Origin: UBA12202 sp049595035
Lineage (GTDB): Bacteria > Pseudomonadota > Alphaproteobacteria > Puniceispirillales > UBA1172
Assembly (NCBI GenBank): GCA_049595035.1
Contig: JBMYKD010000017.1
Span: 1-40,010, forward strand
DNA: 40,010 bases
Direction: 5' to 3'
Shown here one piece after another: positions 17,623 to 26,849 of the stretch. The notes below the pieces were generated by a model. It had not been told where the DNA came from, did no database searches, and saw only the letters and a list, made by a program, of their open reading frames with translations. Positions within the stretch are counted from its first letter, which is position 1; every line of letters begins with the position of its first letter. The translations under genes and the position numbers were made by a program.

Positions 17623-18456
17623 ATGTTGGCGTTCTGGAATAGATATAAACGCAACCGTTCGGCCGTGTTCGGTTTGGTGATTATTGGCCTTGTTATATTA
17701 ATGGCGGCAACGGCAGATCTGCTTTATGCATTTGACCCGTTCCGATTAGCTGGCAAACCTTTATCACCCCCGGGAACAAACGGGTTTTTACTCGGAAGTG
17801 ATTCTCTAGGGCGTGATGTGGCCGCCGGCATAGTACATGGGGCAAAAACAAGTCTTTTGATTGGCCTCATTGCGACTCTTGTGGCGGTCTTTATTGGTAT
17901 TTTGTTTGGTGCGCTTGCCGGATATTATGGTGGCCAGCTGGATAATATTCTGATGCGGATAACTGAAATATTTCAGACAATCCCATCATTCATCTTTGCC
18001 ATTCTTCTCGTCGCAATTCTGAAACCATCCATTTACAGCGTGGTGATTGCTATATCGGTCGTATCATGGCCGGGTGTGGCGCGACTGGTGAGGGGTGAAT
18101 TTCTATCATTAAAAAGTCGGGAATTTGTTCAAGCCTGCCACACGCTTGGGATGAGTGACCTGCGTATCATGTTGCGGGAAATTCTGCCAAATTGTCTGAG
18201 TCCCATTATTGTTATCGGCTCACTTATGATCGCGACCGCTATCCTCATAGAAAGTGGGCTTTCCTTTCTTGGTCTTGGTGATCCTAATATTATGAGTTGG
18301 GGTTTTCAAATTGGTGCGGGTCGCACCATGCTTCGTTCGGCCTGGTGGGTATGCACATTCCCCGGTGTGGCCATTCTGATTACTGTTCTTGCCATCAATC
18401 TGGTTGGTGAAGGTCTAAATGATGCTTTAAATCCACGCTTAAGAGAGAGAAATTGA
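17623..18456 (+). CDS. ABC transporter permease, DppC/OppC type
   Basis: Second membrane subunit, 277 residues. LLGSDSLGRDVAAGIVHGAKTS is the canonical DppC/OppC segment, the EAA-like loop is FVQACHTLGMSDLRIMLREILPN, and ESGLSFLGLGDPNIMSWGFQ is the usual C-terminal hallmark. Its ATG directly follows the stop of the DppB-like gene, and its stop overlaps the TTG start of the ATPase gene, so the subunits are translationally coupled. Confidence 0.92.
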   Translation: MLAFWNRYKRNRSAVFGLVIIGLVILMAATADLLYAFDPFRLAGKPLSPPGTNGFLLGSDSLGRDVAAGIVHGAKTSLLIGLIATLVAVFIGILFGALAGYYGGQLDNILMRITEIFQTIPSFIFAILLVAILKPSIYSVVIAISVVSWPGVARLVRGEFLSLKSREFVQACHTLGMSDLRIMLREILPNCLSPIIVIGSLMIATAILIESGLSFLGLGDPNIMSWGFQIGAGRTMLRSAWWVCTFPGVAILITVLAINLVGEGLNDALNPRLRERN

Positions 18457-20117
18457 AAAAAAATCTTCTTAATATTAAAGATCTTTACATTGAGTTGCCA
18501 GACGGTGCGGATCGTCAATATGCGATTCAGGATGTTAATCTCGAACTAAAACAGGGTGAAACACTATGCGTTGTTGGTGAAAGTGGATCAGGAAAGTCAT
18601 TGACAGCACGGGCTATCATGGGGCTTCTTCCGCAACCACATGTGCGCGTTTCCAACGGTGAAATCAACTTTAATGGGAAAGATATTACCAAGGTCAGTTA
18701 TGAGCGTCTAAGGGATTTGCGTGGCAGTGAAATATCAATGATTTTTCAGGAACCCATGACCGCGCTGAATCCGGTGATGTCGATTGGTGCCCAGATTGAT
18801 GAAATCTTTCGCTATCATGTGACTATGTCTAAGGCAGAACGCCGCAAACGGGCGGTTGAGTTACTTGATGACGTCAATCTGCCAAATCCGGAACAGATCA
18901 TGAATGCCTATCCGCATGAGCTGTCAGGCGGACAAAGACAGCGCGCCATGATTGCCATGGCGCTGGCATTGAAACCGCAAATTATTATTGCTGATGAGCC
19001 AACGACAGCGCTTGATGTGACGACACAAGCCCAGATTCTAAAACTGATAAAAGATATGCAAACGGCAAATAATACCGGCGTTTTATTCATTACGCATGAT
19101 TTTGGTGTGGTTGCTGATATTGCAGATCGGGTGGCGGTGATGCAACATGGTATTGTTGTAGAAAGCGGAACCGTTAAACAAGTGCTGAATGCCCCCAAGC
19201 ATCCCTACACAAAAGCCCTGATTGCTGCTGTCCCAAGCCTAACCCCACGCAAAGCAAAAACTATCTCAAAAGAAAAAGTGCTTGAGGTTAAAAATGTTTG
19301 TAAAACCTTTGGTGGTGGTCGTGGTCTTTTTGGATTTGGTAAACCATCACGGCGGGTGGATGCCCTAAAACAGGTTACTCTTGATCTGTATAATGGAGAA
19401 ACTCTTGGTGTAGTCGGTGAAAGCGGGTCAGGAAAATCAACATTAGCGCGTTGCATTATTCGTCTGATGGAAACGGATTCAGGTGCGATTAGCATTGAAG
19501 GTTCGCAAATCAATCTTCTCAACCGTAAATCCATGCGGTCATGGCGCAATAAAATTCAGATGGTATTCCAAGACCCATTCGCCTCTCTCAACCCCCGTAT
19601 CAGAGTTGGCGATATTATTGCCCAAGGGCCTATCACGCAGGGCATTGATCGCAACGAGGCGATGAGGAGGGCGCGTGAGTTAATTTCTATCGTTGGCCTT
19701 GATGATAAATCATTTGACCGTTACCCGCATGAGTTTTCAGGTGGACAACGGCAACGGATCGGGATTGCCAGATCACTGGCACTGAAGCCAGAAATATTAA
19801 TTGCTGATGAACCTGTCTCGGCCCTAGATGTTTCAATTCAGGCACAGATTCTCGACTTGCTTGACGATATCAGGGAACAGATGAACTTATCCATGATCTT
19901 TATTACGCATGATTTGCGTGTCGCGGCACAAGTATGTGATAGAATGGCGGTCATGCAATATGGGGAAGTGGTAGAAATAGGCAAAACAAAAGATATATTT
20001 GCCAAACCTAAGCACAATTACACGATAGATTTGTTATCGGCCGTGCCGGGGAAAGACTGGAAAGGTATGTCCAAACCCAAAACTAGTCGAAGCAAGTCAA
20101 AAACAAACGCTAAATAG
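18453..20117 (+). CDS. fused dipeptide/oligopeptide ABC ATPase (DppD-DppF fusion, GsiA/YejF-like)
   Basis: A single chain of 554 residues carrying both ATPase domains of the importer. Walker A GESGSGKS occurs twice (residues 42-49 and from 322). Signatures LSGGQRQR and FSGGQRQR and two Walker B DEP motifs are all intact. The oligopeptide-ABC C-terminal extension (HPYTKALIAAVPS, and HNYTIDLLSAVPG in the second half) follows each domain. The start is TTG at 18453, overlapping the previous stop, with AGAGAGAG as ribosome site; there is no better ATG. The fusion removes the need for separate D and F subunits. Confidence 0.92.
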   Translation: MKKNLLNIKDLYIELPDGADRQYAIQDVNLELKQGETLCVVGESGSGKSLTARAIMGLLPQPHVRVSNGEINFNGKDITKVSYERLRDLRGSEISMIFQEPMTALNPVMSIGAQIDEIFRYHVTMSKAERRKRAVELLDDVNLPNPEQIMNAYPHELSGGQRQRAMIAMALALKPQIIIADEPTTALDVTTQAQILKLIKDMQTANNTGVLFITHDFGVVADIADRVAVMQHGIVVESGTVKQVLNAPKHPYTKALIAAVPSLTPRKAKTISKEKVLEVKNVCKTFGGGRGLFGFGKPSRRVDALKQVTLDLYNGETLGVVGESGSGKSTLARCIIRLMETDSGAISIEGSQINLLNRKSMRSWRNKIQMVFQDPFASLNPRIRVGDIIAQGPITQGIDRNEAMRRARELISIVGLDDKSFDRYPHEFSGGQRQRIGIARSLALKPEILIADEPVSALDVSIQAQILDLLDDIREQMNLSMIFITHDLRVAAQVCDRMAVMQYGEVVEIGKTKDIFAKPKHNYTIDLLSAVPGKDWKGMSKPKTSRSKSKTNAK

Positions 20118-20149
20118 TTGTACCCTTTATCCCGACATATGAGTTTTTC

Positions 20150-21538
20150 ATGCCAAACCCCTTTGGAACCATAATATCTATATCAAAAGCCTATGACGAG
20201 GAAACCCTCACCGCTCAGGAAGTGGTTTCTGCCCATCTGAAACAGATTAAACAATATGATCAAAAACTGGGTGCTTATGAAACCGTTTTTGCTAGTCAGG
20301 CCATGCAAATGGCAGATGCTGCGGATACTGCTATAAAGTCAGGCTATCGGCTGGGGCCCTTGCATGGCATTCCGTTTGCTCTCAAGGATATTTATCATCT
20401 TGATAATACCGTTTGCACAAACGGGGCGAAAATTTTTCTGGATAACACATCACGATATACGGGAACCATAGTCAGGCGGCTCATGGCAGCGGGTGGAATC
20501 ATCCTTGGTAAAAGCAAAACCGTCGAGCATGCTTTTGGTGGCTGGGGCACCAATCAACAGATGGGAACACCATGGAATCCATGGGATATGAATAATCATC
20601 GTATTCCGGGGGGATCATCTTCGGGTTCGGCGGTTGCTACGTCGGCTTCAATGGCTGTATTTGGCATTGGTTCGGATACAGGCGGATCAGTACGTCTACC
20701 AGCAGGATTTTGCGGTCTAACCGGATTGAAGGTGACGGAAGGACAATTGCCATGTGATGGTATCATGCCGTTATCACAAACATTGGATACACCAGGGCCA
20801 ATCACCCAAACAGTAATGGATACTGTTATCGTTTATGACGTGATGCGCGGTCGCACGGGTGCTGATATTGATCATGATCGGCAACATGGATTAGGTCTGT
20901 ACGCAAAGGCTGATCAGGGGATCAATGGTCTCAAAATCGCTGTGATCAATGATATTGAAAGAGCATATTGTTCATCAGATGTTCTGTCCGATTATGATCA
21001 TGTTGTGGATATATTAAAATCACTTGGTGCAAGTATAGATGTTTTATCAACGCCATTAAGTTATGCGGAACTAGCTGATCTGAATGGTGAAATAACAGCT
21101 ATCGAAGCTTATAATAATCATGGTGCTATTTATGAGGATAAGAAGGCGCCACTTGATGAAGATGTGCGTAAACGTGTCTTATCAGGCAAAACAAAACTTG
21201 CTCATGATTATATCAATCTTCTGAAACACAGGCGCGAACATATGGCTATGTTCAGGGCATCCATGGCAGCATATGATGCTATCATTACCCCATCAATCAC
21301 AACAACAGCACCAAAAATAAGTGATGCAGATCAAAATGTGGCACCGGGGCATTTCACCCGTCCGTTTAATTATCTGGGGGTATGCGGGTTAAGCCTGCCA
21401 ACTACTCTTTCCGATGCTGGACTGCCATATTCGCTTCAGATTATAGCAAAACCCCATGAGGAAGAGATGTGTATCCGCATTGGGATGAGCGTTGAAAAAG
21501 CCATGAAATCAATAGGCAAACCAAGCTTATCATCATAG
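20150..21538 (+). CDS. amidase signature (GatA-like) family amidohydrolase
   Basis: Ser-cisSer-Lys amidase of 462 residues. The lysine is in GIPFALKD (K79), the glycine/serine loop is GGSSSGS (154-160) and the nucleophile is the serine of SDTGGSVR (S180). No GatB or GatC lies nearby and it follows the importer's ATPase gene by 32 bases, so it is a catabolic amidase rather than the tRNA amidotransferase. Most likely it hydrolyses an amide brought in by the importer. It is convergent with the dimethylformamidase-like gene. Confidence 0.9.
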   Translation: MPNPFGTIISISKAYDEETLTAQEVVSAHLKQIKQYDQKLGAYETVFASQAMQMADAADTAIKSGYRLGPLHGIPFALKDIYHLDNTVCTNGAKIFLDNTSRYTGTIVRRLMAAGGIILGKSKTVEHAFGGWGTNQQMGTPWNPWDMNNHRIPGGSSSGSAVATSASMAVFGIGSDTGGSVRLPAGFCGLTGLKVTEGQLPCDGIMPLSQTLDTPGPITQTVMDTVIVYDVMRGRTGADIDHDRQHGLGLYAKADQGINGLKIAVINDIERAYCSSDVLSDYDHVVDILKSLGASIDVLSTPLSYAELADLNGEITAIEAYNNHGAIYEDKKAPLDEDVRKRVLSGKTKLAHDYINLLKHRREHMAMFRASMAAYDAIITPSITTTAPKISDADQNVAPGHFTRPFNYLGVCGLSLPTTLSDAGLPYSLQIIAKPHEEEMCIRIGMSVEKAMKSIGKPSLSS

Positions 21539-21572
21539 GATCGGCCAGATAGGATTATCCTCTCAGGGGCAG

Positions 21573-23678
21573 TTATGTGGTGAAGCGGTGAACGACATTT
21601 AGCAGAAGCCGGGAGACATTATTGTCAAAATTATTCCATGGTAAGCTTCCGCAAAAGGTGATGGAACCTGTTGAAAATACCTGACCCCCTGATGGTGTTT
21701 TGAAATAAACCATATCAGCCCGTTTCGCATCGGCTTCGCGGCCCCCTGAAAGATTTGTCAAATGCGTCAGATGTTCTTCTGGAACAAGCATGAAGGAATT
21801 GGCAAAAGACTGAGCCAGAATGATAATATCATGGTCATTTTCTAGTGCCGGATCAACGCGATCTAGTTCAAACCCTGCTGCACCATTGCCACTAAAACCG
21901 AAATTGCCGAACGTATCACTCTCTACCCCGTCAAAAAGCCAATCATATTCAGGGTCAAAACAGGTGCGTTTATAGGGATGACCTTCAAATACCCCCTGTG
22001 CCGTAAATCCTATCCCAACAAGCTGTTGTGGTGGTCGCCCGTTACGTCGCCATAACCCGCCATAGGAACCATCAAAACTATGATAATATTCACCGGGCTG
22101 TGATGCCCAGGCGCGTAATCCATCTTCAGCCCGTCTGATTTCTAATAGATCAGGATGTTCCTTATGGCGAACAATTTTCCAGTAAAACCCATTACCACCA
22201 AGATAAAGCAGGTTACCGCCCTGATCACGATATGCTGTTAAAGCATCAAGCATATTCTGGGTATGATATTCAGGATGACTGCCAGTAGTAACGGCGTCAT
22301 AGGCTGCTATGGCTTCAACCCCTTCCCGGTCAAGCTCTTCATCAGTAATAATATCATAATCGATATTGTGGTGGTGAAGCCATGAAATCAGGTGACTGTC
22401 AGCCTGAAAATGCCTAAGACCAGAACATTCTGCTTCACCAAAAGTGATATAACCGGGGCGTAAATTGAATAAAGGCCTTTTATGTGACGCATGGCAAATA
22501 CCGCTTCCATCGGAATGATTATTATAAGTGGAAAGCCCATATTCCGGATAAACCGCCGGATTATGTGGATAGGCGCCCCAGTCTTCTATGCGTTTTAACC
22601 ATCCATCATGAAAGTCAGGACGCGCATGATTGCCATAAATTGTATAGGTGAATGTTGAAACCAGAACACAAAGTTTTGCCCTTGGTTTTGCTTTTGGTGC
22701 GCAAACAAAAAATGGTATAGCATCTTTGTGATCATCTGCAGCTATCCGCATGATGTAAATGCCTGATGGCATATTATCGGGAATGGTAAATGAAATACTA
22801 TTCTGCCAGTTAAAATCATAAATATCATCATCATGAAAATGGATGGCTGCATAGTGATCAGGGCAGTGTTTCCAGCTGAACTCGCTACCATTCCAGAGGC
22901 TTCCACATACGCCTCTGGTTGGGGCATTTATCAGCAAAAGAGTCTGGTTATCATCACCGCCAACACTTGGCACTTCCAGCGACATCATATTTTCAGCAAA
23001 GTTCCATTCTACCATGACAGTATCATCCATGATAATGCTGGGGTGTTCGATCCTGCCATTAAAATGTGTTTTGGGCTGTTGTTCTGAAACTTGTGCGGCG
23101 ATAGTAATATGGTCATGAATAGCAAGGCTATTTTCAGGCCATTCAAATTGTCCGGTAATCATGTGGGGCTCTTGCCGATCAAGCTGGGTGATCATAAGTT
23201 CCATATGACCGGTTGTTTTAATTTGTGCAGAAATATGATGCCATTTGCCAATCCGTATGAAATTCGTTGTGGCTATGCTATCCGTATCATATCTCAAATG
23301 AACAATGCCACTAGCATCAATTCCCAGCCATAGTGCACCAAATGAAAGGATGGTTTGTGCCCCATCTGTCAGATGAGTAGGCATGATTTTCACTGAAATA
23401 GTGATATGGTCATGTATTTTATAATCAAGGGTATCATTTGTTTTTGCGTATGAGCCGGGGAAGAATTCCTGCTTTTCAGCTATAAACTCTCGTGGTGCGA
23501 AAAAGTCATCACAGCGTTTTTCCACGATGTTCATTCCGGCGGGATTAGGGTCTGCAGAAATAGAACGCGTAAGATGAGCCGTCACATTCTGGCTGGTTTC
23601 ATTGGAAACGCTAAAGCTTATGGTTTCCCCGGGGCGTACAGATAGTTTATCTGAATATCCTGTTAATTTAAGACTCAT
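21573..23678 (-). CDS. N,N-dimethylformamidase large-subunit-like protein
   Basis: Protein of 701 residues resembling the beta (large) subunit of N,N-dimethylformamidase, which hydrolyses DMF to dimethylamine and formate with a mononuclear iron held by two tyrosines and a glutamate. An N-terminal lectin-like beta region (about 60-220, DHITISVKIMPT...) precedes the catalytic part. Plausible iron ligands, by spacing from what is known of the family, are Tyr near 345 (TYTIYGNH), Tyr near 385 (STYNNHSDG) and Glu near 470 (GSHPEYHT). The small alpha subunit of known enzymes is not encoded beside it. Substrate unproven; AAGGG precedes the ATG. Confidence 0.82.
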   Translation of the reverse strand: MSLKLTGYSDKLSVRPGETISFSVSNETSQNVTAHLTRSISADPNPAGMNIVEKRCDDFFAPREFIAEKQEFFPGSYAKTNDTLDYKIHDHITISVKIMPTHLTDGAQTILSFGALWLGIDASGIVHLRYDTDSIATTNFIRIGKWHHISAQIKTTGHMELMITQLDRQEPHMITGQFEWPENSLAIHDHITIAAQVSEQQPKTHFNGRIEHPSIIMDDTVMVEWNFAENMMSLEVPSVGGDDNQTLLLINAPTRGVCGSLWNGSEFSWKHCPDHYAAIHFHDDDIYDFNWQNSISFTIPDNMPSGIYIMRIAADDHKDAIPFFVCAPKAKPRAKLCVLVSTFTYTIYGNHARPDFHDGWLKRIEDWGAYPHNPAVYPEYGLSTYNNHSDGSGICHASHKRPLFNLRPGYITFGEAECSGLRHFQADSHLISWLHHHNIDYDIITDEELDREGVEAIAAYDAVTTGSHPEYHTQNMLDALTAYRDQGGNLLYLGGNGFYWKIVRHKEHPDLLEIRRAEDGLRAWASQPGEYYHSFDGSYGGLWRRNGRPPQQLVGIGFTAQGVFEGHPYKRTCFDPEYDWLFDGVESDTFGNFGFSGNGAAGFELDRVDPALENDHDIIILAQSFANSFMLVPEEHLTHLTNLSGGREADAKRADMVYFKTPSGGQVFSTGSITFCGSLPWNNFDNNVSRLLLNVVHRFTT

Positions 23679-23982
23679 TTTTTTGCCCTTAATTCCTGAA
23701 TGCAGGATATCATGATATGTCCAAAATTATCACGATTTAGAACTTACGATATAACAATAACTAAGGATAGGTAGTGTTTCAAACGCATTTATTAAAATAA
23801 AATAAACAACCTACCAATGCTGCTATCCATTGATTTTTAACACCTCTATCGGGCTTTTCGGCTGTTCAATGGTGAATGTTTCATCTATACATAAATACTT
23901 GAATAAATATTTGGCAAATTAGAAAGTCATGTAAGAAAATTTCTGATTATCATTTTCTTTAAAAAATATTTTAGAGGATAAA
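23679..23982. promoter_or_regulatory. Divergent promoter region, dimethylformamidase-like / Rieske genes
   Basis: AT-rich 304-base gap between divergently transcribed genes, so both promoters should lie here. The clearest element is a perfect 12-base palindrome at 23707-23718. No terminator or coding remnant is visible. Confidence 0.4.
23707..23718. promoter_or_regulatory. Palindromic operator candidate
   Basis: ATATCATGATAT is perfectly self-complementary and starts 29 bases upstream of the start codon of the dimethylformamidase-like gene, where a repressor would block initiation. No regulator gene is linked, so the binding protein is unknown. Confidence 0.35.
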
Positions 23983-25131
23983 ATGTCCAATATGCAAAAC
24001 CCTGTTATCCATAAATTGCGTCAGGAATTACATGCGCTGTTATCACTATCTAGAGATCAGGCGCGGACCATGCCTCCTGAGTTTTATACATCGGAAGATT
24101 TTCTTGAATTGGAAAAAGAACATATTTTTCGTGAAGAATGGATCTGTTTAGGTCATGTGGGTGAGATTCCTGATGCTGGTGATTTTTTTACGACTGAGCT
24201 TGTTGGTGAACAGCTTCTGGTATCCCGCGGGCAGGATGGTGCTGTCCATGTGTTGTCTAATGTGTGCCGCCATCGCGGGAATATGGTTGAAACGAAAGCT
24301 TGTGGTAATCGCCGGAGTTTTGTCTGCCAGTATCACGCCTGGACATATGATATGGATGGCCAGCTGAAAACGGCACCATTGATGAAAAAGGCAAAGAATT
24401 TTGATGCTAAAGGATGCCGTTTGCCGCAACTTAACTCCGAGGTATGGAATAATTTTATCTTTGTCAATCTGAGTGGGGAAGCAGAGCCACTAGCAACACA
24501 GCTTAATGATCTTGATGATACCCTTAAAAACTATCACAATGATGAGCGGAATCTTCTTTTTAGTGATGTAACTGTCTGGAATACCAATTGGAAAAACCTT
24601 ACCGAAAACTTCATGGAAGGTTATCATATTTTTGCAACACATCCCCAGACATTGCAGCCCATGACGCCGACGCAGCTTTGCAAAAAAATACCCGGTAAAG
24701 ATCGCTGGACAGGTTATCTATCCTATTATGATCCGCAATATCCGCCTCGTGGTCCGTTTCATGAAGATATGACAGAAGATGAACAAAACCATACTGTTAT
24801 GTTCAATATCTTTCCTAGTTTTGTTGTTGCCGTGGCGGCAAACTATACCTTGTATTTATGTCTTCGTCCGGCGGGCGCAGACAAGGTTGCTATCCGGTGG
24901 GGGATTTCCGGCTTTAAAACTGATCCCGAAGACCCTGAAGTGATTGACTATATAAACCTTTGTAAATCCTTCAATGGTGAAGACAGAGAAAAACTGGAAA
25001 CATTACAAAAGGGGCAGAATACAAGATTTTATCATAGTGGGCCACTTGCCCCGGATGACCTTGAGGGTACGATCTGGGATTTCCTGAACTATATGGGCGA
25101 GAAGCTTGGCGCAAATTCCTTGTCGAGTTAA
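23983..25131 (+). CDS. Rieske non-haem iron oxygenase, alpha subunit
   Basis: Oxygenase component of 382 residues. Rieske ligands are C95-x-H97 and C115-x2-H118. The catalytic iron motif ENFMEGYHIFATH supplies H215 and H220. It resembles the first Rieske protein of the window in domain order and start region, and the family includes amine N-demethylases and aromatic dioxygenases. AGAGGAT precedes the ATG. The ferredoxin gene starts five bases after its stop, so the two form an electron-transfer pair. Beside a dimethylformamidase-like gene, oxidative N-demethylation is an attractive but unproven role. Confidence 0.9.
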   Translation: MSNMQNPVIHKLRQELHALLSLSRDQARTMPPEFYTSEDFLELEKEHIFREEWICLGHVGEIPDAGDFFTTELVGEQLLVSRGQDGAVHVLSNVCRHRGNMVETKACGNRRSFVCQYHAWTYDMDGQLKTAPLMKKAKNFDAKGCRLPQLNSEVWNNFIFVNLSGEAEPLATQLNDLDDTLKNYHNDERNLLFSDVTVWNTNWKNLTENFMEGYHIFATHPQTLQPMTPTQLCKKIPGKDRWTGYLSYYDPQYPPRGPFHEDMTEDEQNHTVMFNIFPSFVVAVAANYTLYLCLRPAGADKVAIRWGISGFKTDPEDPEVIDYINLCKSFNGEDREKLETLQKGQNTRFYHSGPLAPDDLEGTIWDFLNYMGEKLGANSLSS

Positions 25132-25136
25132 ATCAG

Positions 25137-25460
25137 ATGCCAAACATTACCTATATCGAACATAATGGAACTATACATACGGTCGATGTTGCCATTGGTA
25201 AATCGGTCATGGAAGGGGCGCGGGATAATAGCATTCCCGGCATCGAAGCGGATTGTGGTGGGGCTTGCGCCTGTTCAACCTGTCATGTTTATGTTGCCCC
25301 GGAATGGTTTGATAAATTACCTGCTATGGGAATGATGGAAGAAGAAATGGTTGATTTTGCGTATGAATATGACCCAGCCCGGTCGCGTCTGACCTGCCAG
25401 ATTAAAGTCAGCGAAGATTTAGACGGGCTGGTTGTTCACATGCCAGAAAAACAGATTTGA
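25137..25460 (+). CDS. [2Fe-2S] ferredoxin, adrenodoxin-like
   Basis: Small electron carrier of 107 residues with the plant/vertebrate-type cluster motif C40-x5-C46-x2-C49 and the fourth ligand C87 in SRLTCQI. The sequence between (APEWFDKLPAMGMMEEEMVDFAYEYDPARSR) is typical of FdVI/adrenodoxin-type ferredoxins serving oxygenases. It lies five bases after the Rieske gene and presumably feeds electrons to it. No ferredoxin reductase is encoded in the window. Confidence 0.93.
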   Translation: MPNITYIEHNGTIHTVDVAIGKSVMEGARDNSIPGIEADCGGACACSTCHVYVAPEWFDKLPAMGMMEEEMVDFAYEYDPARSRLTCQIKVSEDLDGLVVHMPEKQI

Positions 25461-25556
25461 TCGTGATCACTATGATGAGTATTCTTTGGGGTTTATAGAT
25501 ACATATCTGTCATAAGAATTCGGCGCATTCACCATAAGCCAGGCCATCTATCCAGT

Positions 25557-25607
25557 TGACGATAGCTTCATCATGTTTTTATGATGGTAGAAGAAATCGT
25601 CATTTTT
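25557..25607 (+). terminator. Nested hairpin with T-run after the ferredoxin gene
   Basis: Outer arms TGACGAT (25557-25563) and ATCGTCA (25596-25602) enclose an inner hairpin CATCAT/ATGATG with an adjoining CTTC/GAAG pair; five T follow. It probably terminates the Rieske-ferredoxin transcript, about 95 bases after the ferredoxin stop. Confidence 0.6.
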
Positions 25608-25757
25608 GTTTGACGCTGTATAAGGCAGTGCTGCAAGTGATGCATCGGGGTGATTAACTGACTGCCGGATCTTCGACGGGGTGAAACAATTCTTCCCTTA
25701 TCTGCTGTTCATGATACCGTTGATCAACGAGATAAAATTATTCCATAGGGGTTAAAT

Positions 25758-26780
25758 ATGTATTTAAGAAACACATGGTACGTTGCTGCATGGGACAGTG
25801 AGATTGATCGTAATCCGCGCCAGATTAAAGTTCTTGGTGAGAAGATTGTTGTTTTCAGAACCGAAGCTGGTAATCCTGTGGCATTGATTGATGCCTGCCC
25901 CCACCGGAAACTCCCCTTATCGAAGGGCCGCATTAAAGGTGACCATATTGAATGTGGGTATCATGGGCTGACTTTTGATTGCTCAGGGAGCTGTGTTCGT
26001 GTCCCGGGGCAAGAACATATTCCCCCTGCTACTAACATACATTCCTATCCGGTTGAAAGCCGTTATGGTCTTGTCTGGATATGGATGGGCGACCCTGCGC
26101 TCGCTGATACTGATCAGATCTTCAAAATTGAACAATTTGATAATCCGGAATGGGGCATTAACAAGGGGGCGGCGATGGCGTTTCCTTGTCATTATTTATA
26201 TGTCACCGATAATCTGCTGGATCCATCACATGTGGCATGGGTGCATCAAAGCTCTTTCGGCAATTCTGCCTGTGAGGATGAACCACTGAATGTATCCGGC
26301 AATGATGCCGGCGTCACGGTATCGCGCTGGATGTATAATGTTGACGTGGCACCCTTTTATCAGAAAATAGTGCCTTTCGAAGGCCCATGTGATAGGGAAC
26401 AACATTATGAAGTGCGTTATCCGTCTTTAGCATATATCAAGGCTATTTTTACTCCTGCTGGCACAGGTGGTGATGTGAATAACTTACCCGAAGGCCAGTA
26501 TTTTCAGATGGACAGCTATAATTTTTTGACACCAGAAGACGAAAACACGACACGTTATTACTGGTTTCAGATGCGGAATGTTCATCCTAATGACGAGGAC
26601 ATATCAAAATATATGAGTGATTCGGTCGAGTTTGCTTTCAACGAAGATCGGGAAATTCTTACCGAAGTGCAAAAGGGTATGAGTGAAAAAACAACTCGCA
26701 ATGTTGATCTGGCCATAGATGCGGGGCCGCTTTTATTCCGGCGACGATTACAGAAATTGATCGATGCTGAACAGGCATAA
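25758..26780 (+). CDS. Rieske oxygenase, vanillate O-demethylase (VanA)-like
   Basis: Oxygenase of 340 residues in the VanA/PAO-like branch, which starts directly with the Rieske domain (MYLRNTWYVAAW). Cluster ligands are C47-x-H49 and C66-x2-H69; the catalytic iron site is DNLLDPSHVAWVH in the middle. Relatives remove O- or N-methyl groups from aromatics. AGGGG precedes the ATG. The VanB-type reductase normally encoded next to vanA is missing, so it must use another electron donor, perhaps the upstream ferredoxin. It is convergent with the livF gene. Confidence 0.88.
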   Translation: MYLRNTWYVAAWDSEIDRNPRQIKVLGEKIVVFRTEAGNPVALIDACPHRKLPLSKGRIKGDHIECGYHGLTFDCSGSCVRVPGQEHIPPATNIHSYPVESRYGLVWIWMGDPALADTDQIFKIEQFDNPEWGINKGAAMAFPCHYLYVTDNLLDPSHVAWVHQSSFGNSACEDEPLNVSGNDAGVTVSRWMYNVDVAPFYQKIVPFEGPCDREQHYEVRYPSLAYIKAIFTPAGTGGDVNNLPEGQYFQMDSYNFLTPEDENTTRYYWFQMRNVHPNDEDISKYMSDSVEFAFNEDREILTEVQKGMSEKTTRNVDLAIDAGPLLFRRRLQKLIDAEQA

Positions 26781-26849
26781 TATATAGCTGATCTGGTGGG
26801 CATATATCTTTATGTAAACATGATTGGTAAGATTGGTTAGAATTTAACT

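Noticed and set aside
19205..19549. 114-codon open frame opposite the fused ATPase gene
   Set aside because: Antisense to the second ATPase domain, without ribosome site or domain; explained by codon bias of the real gene.
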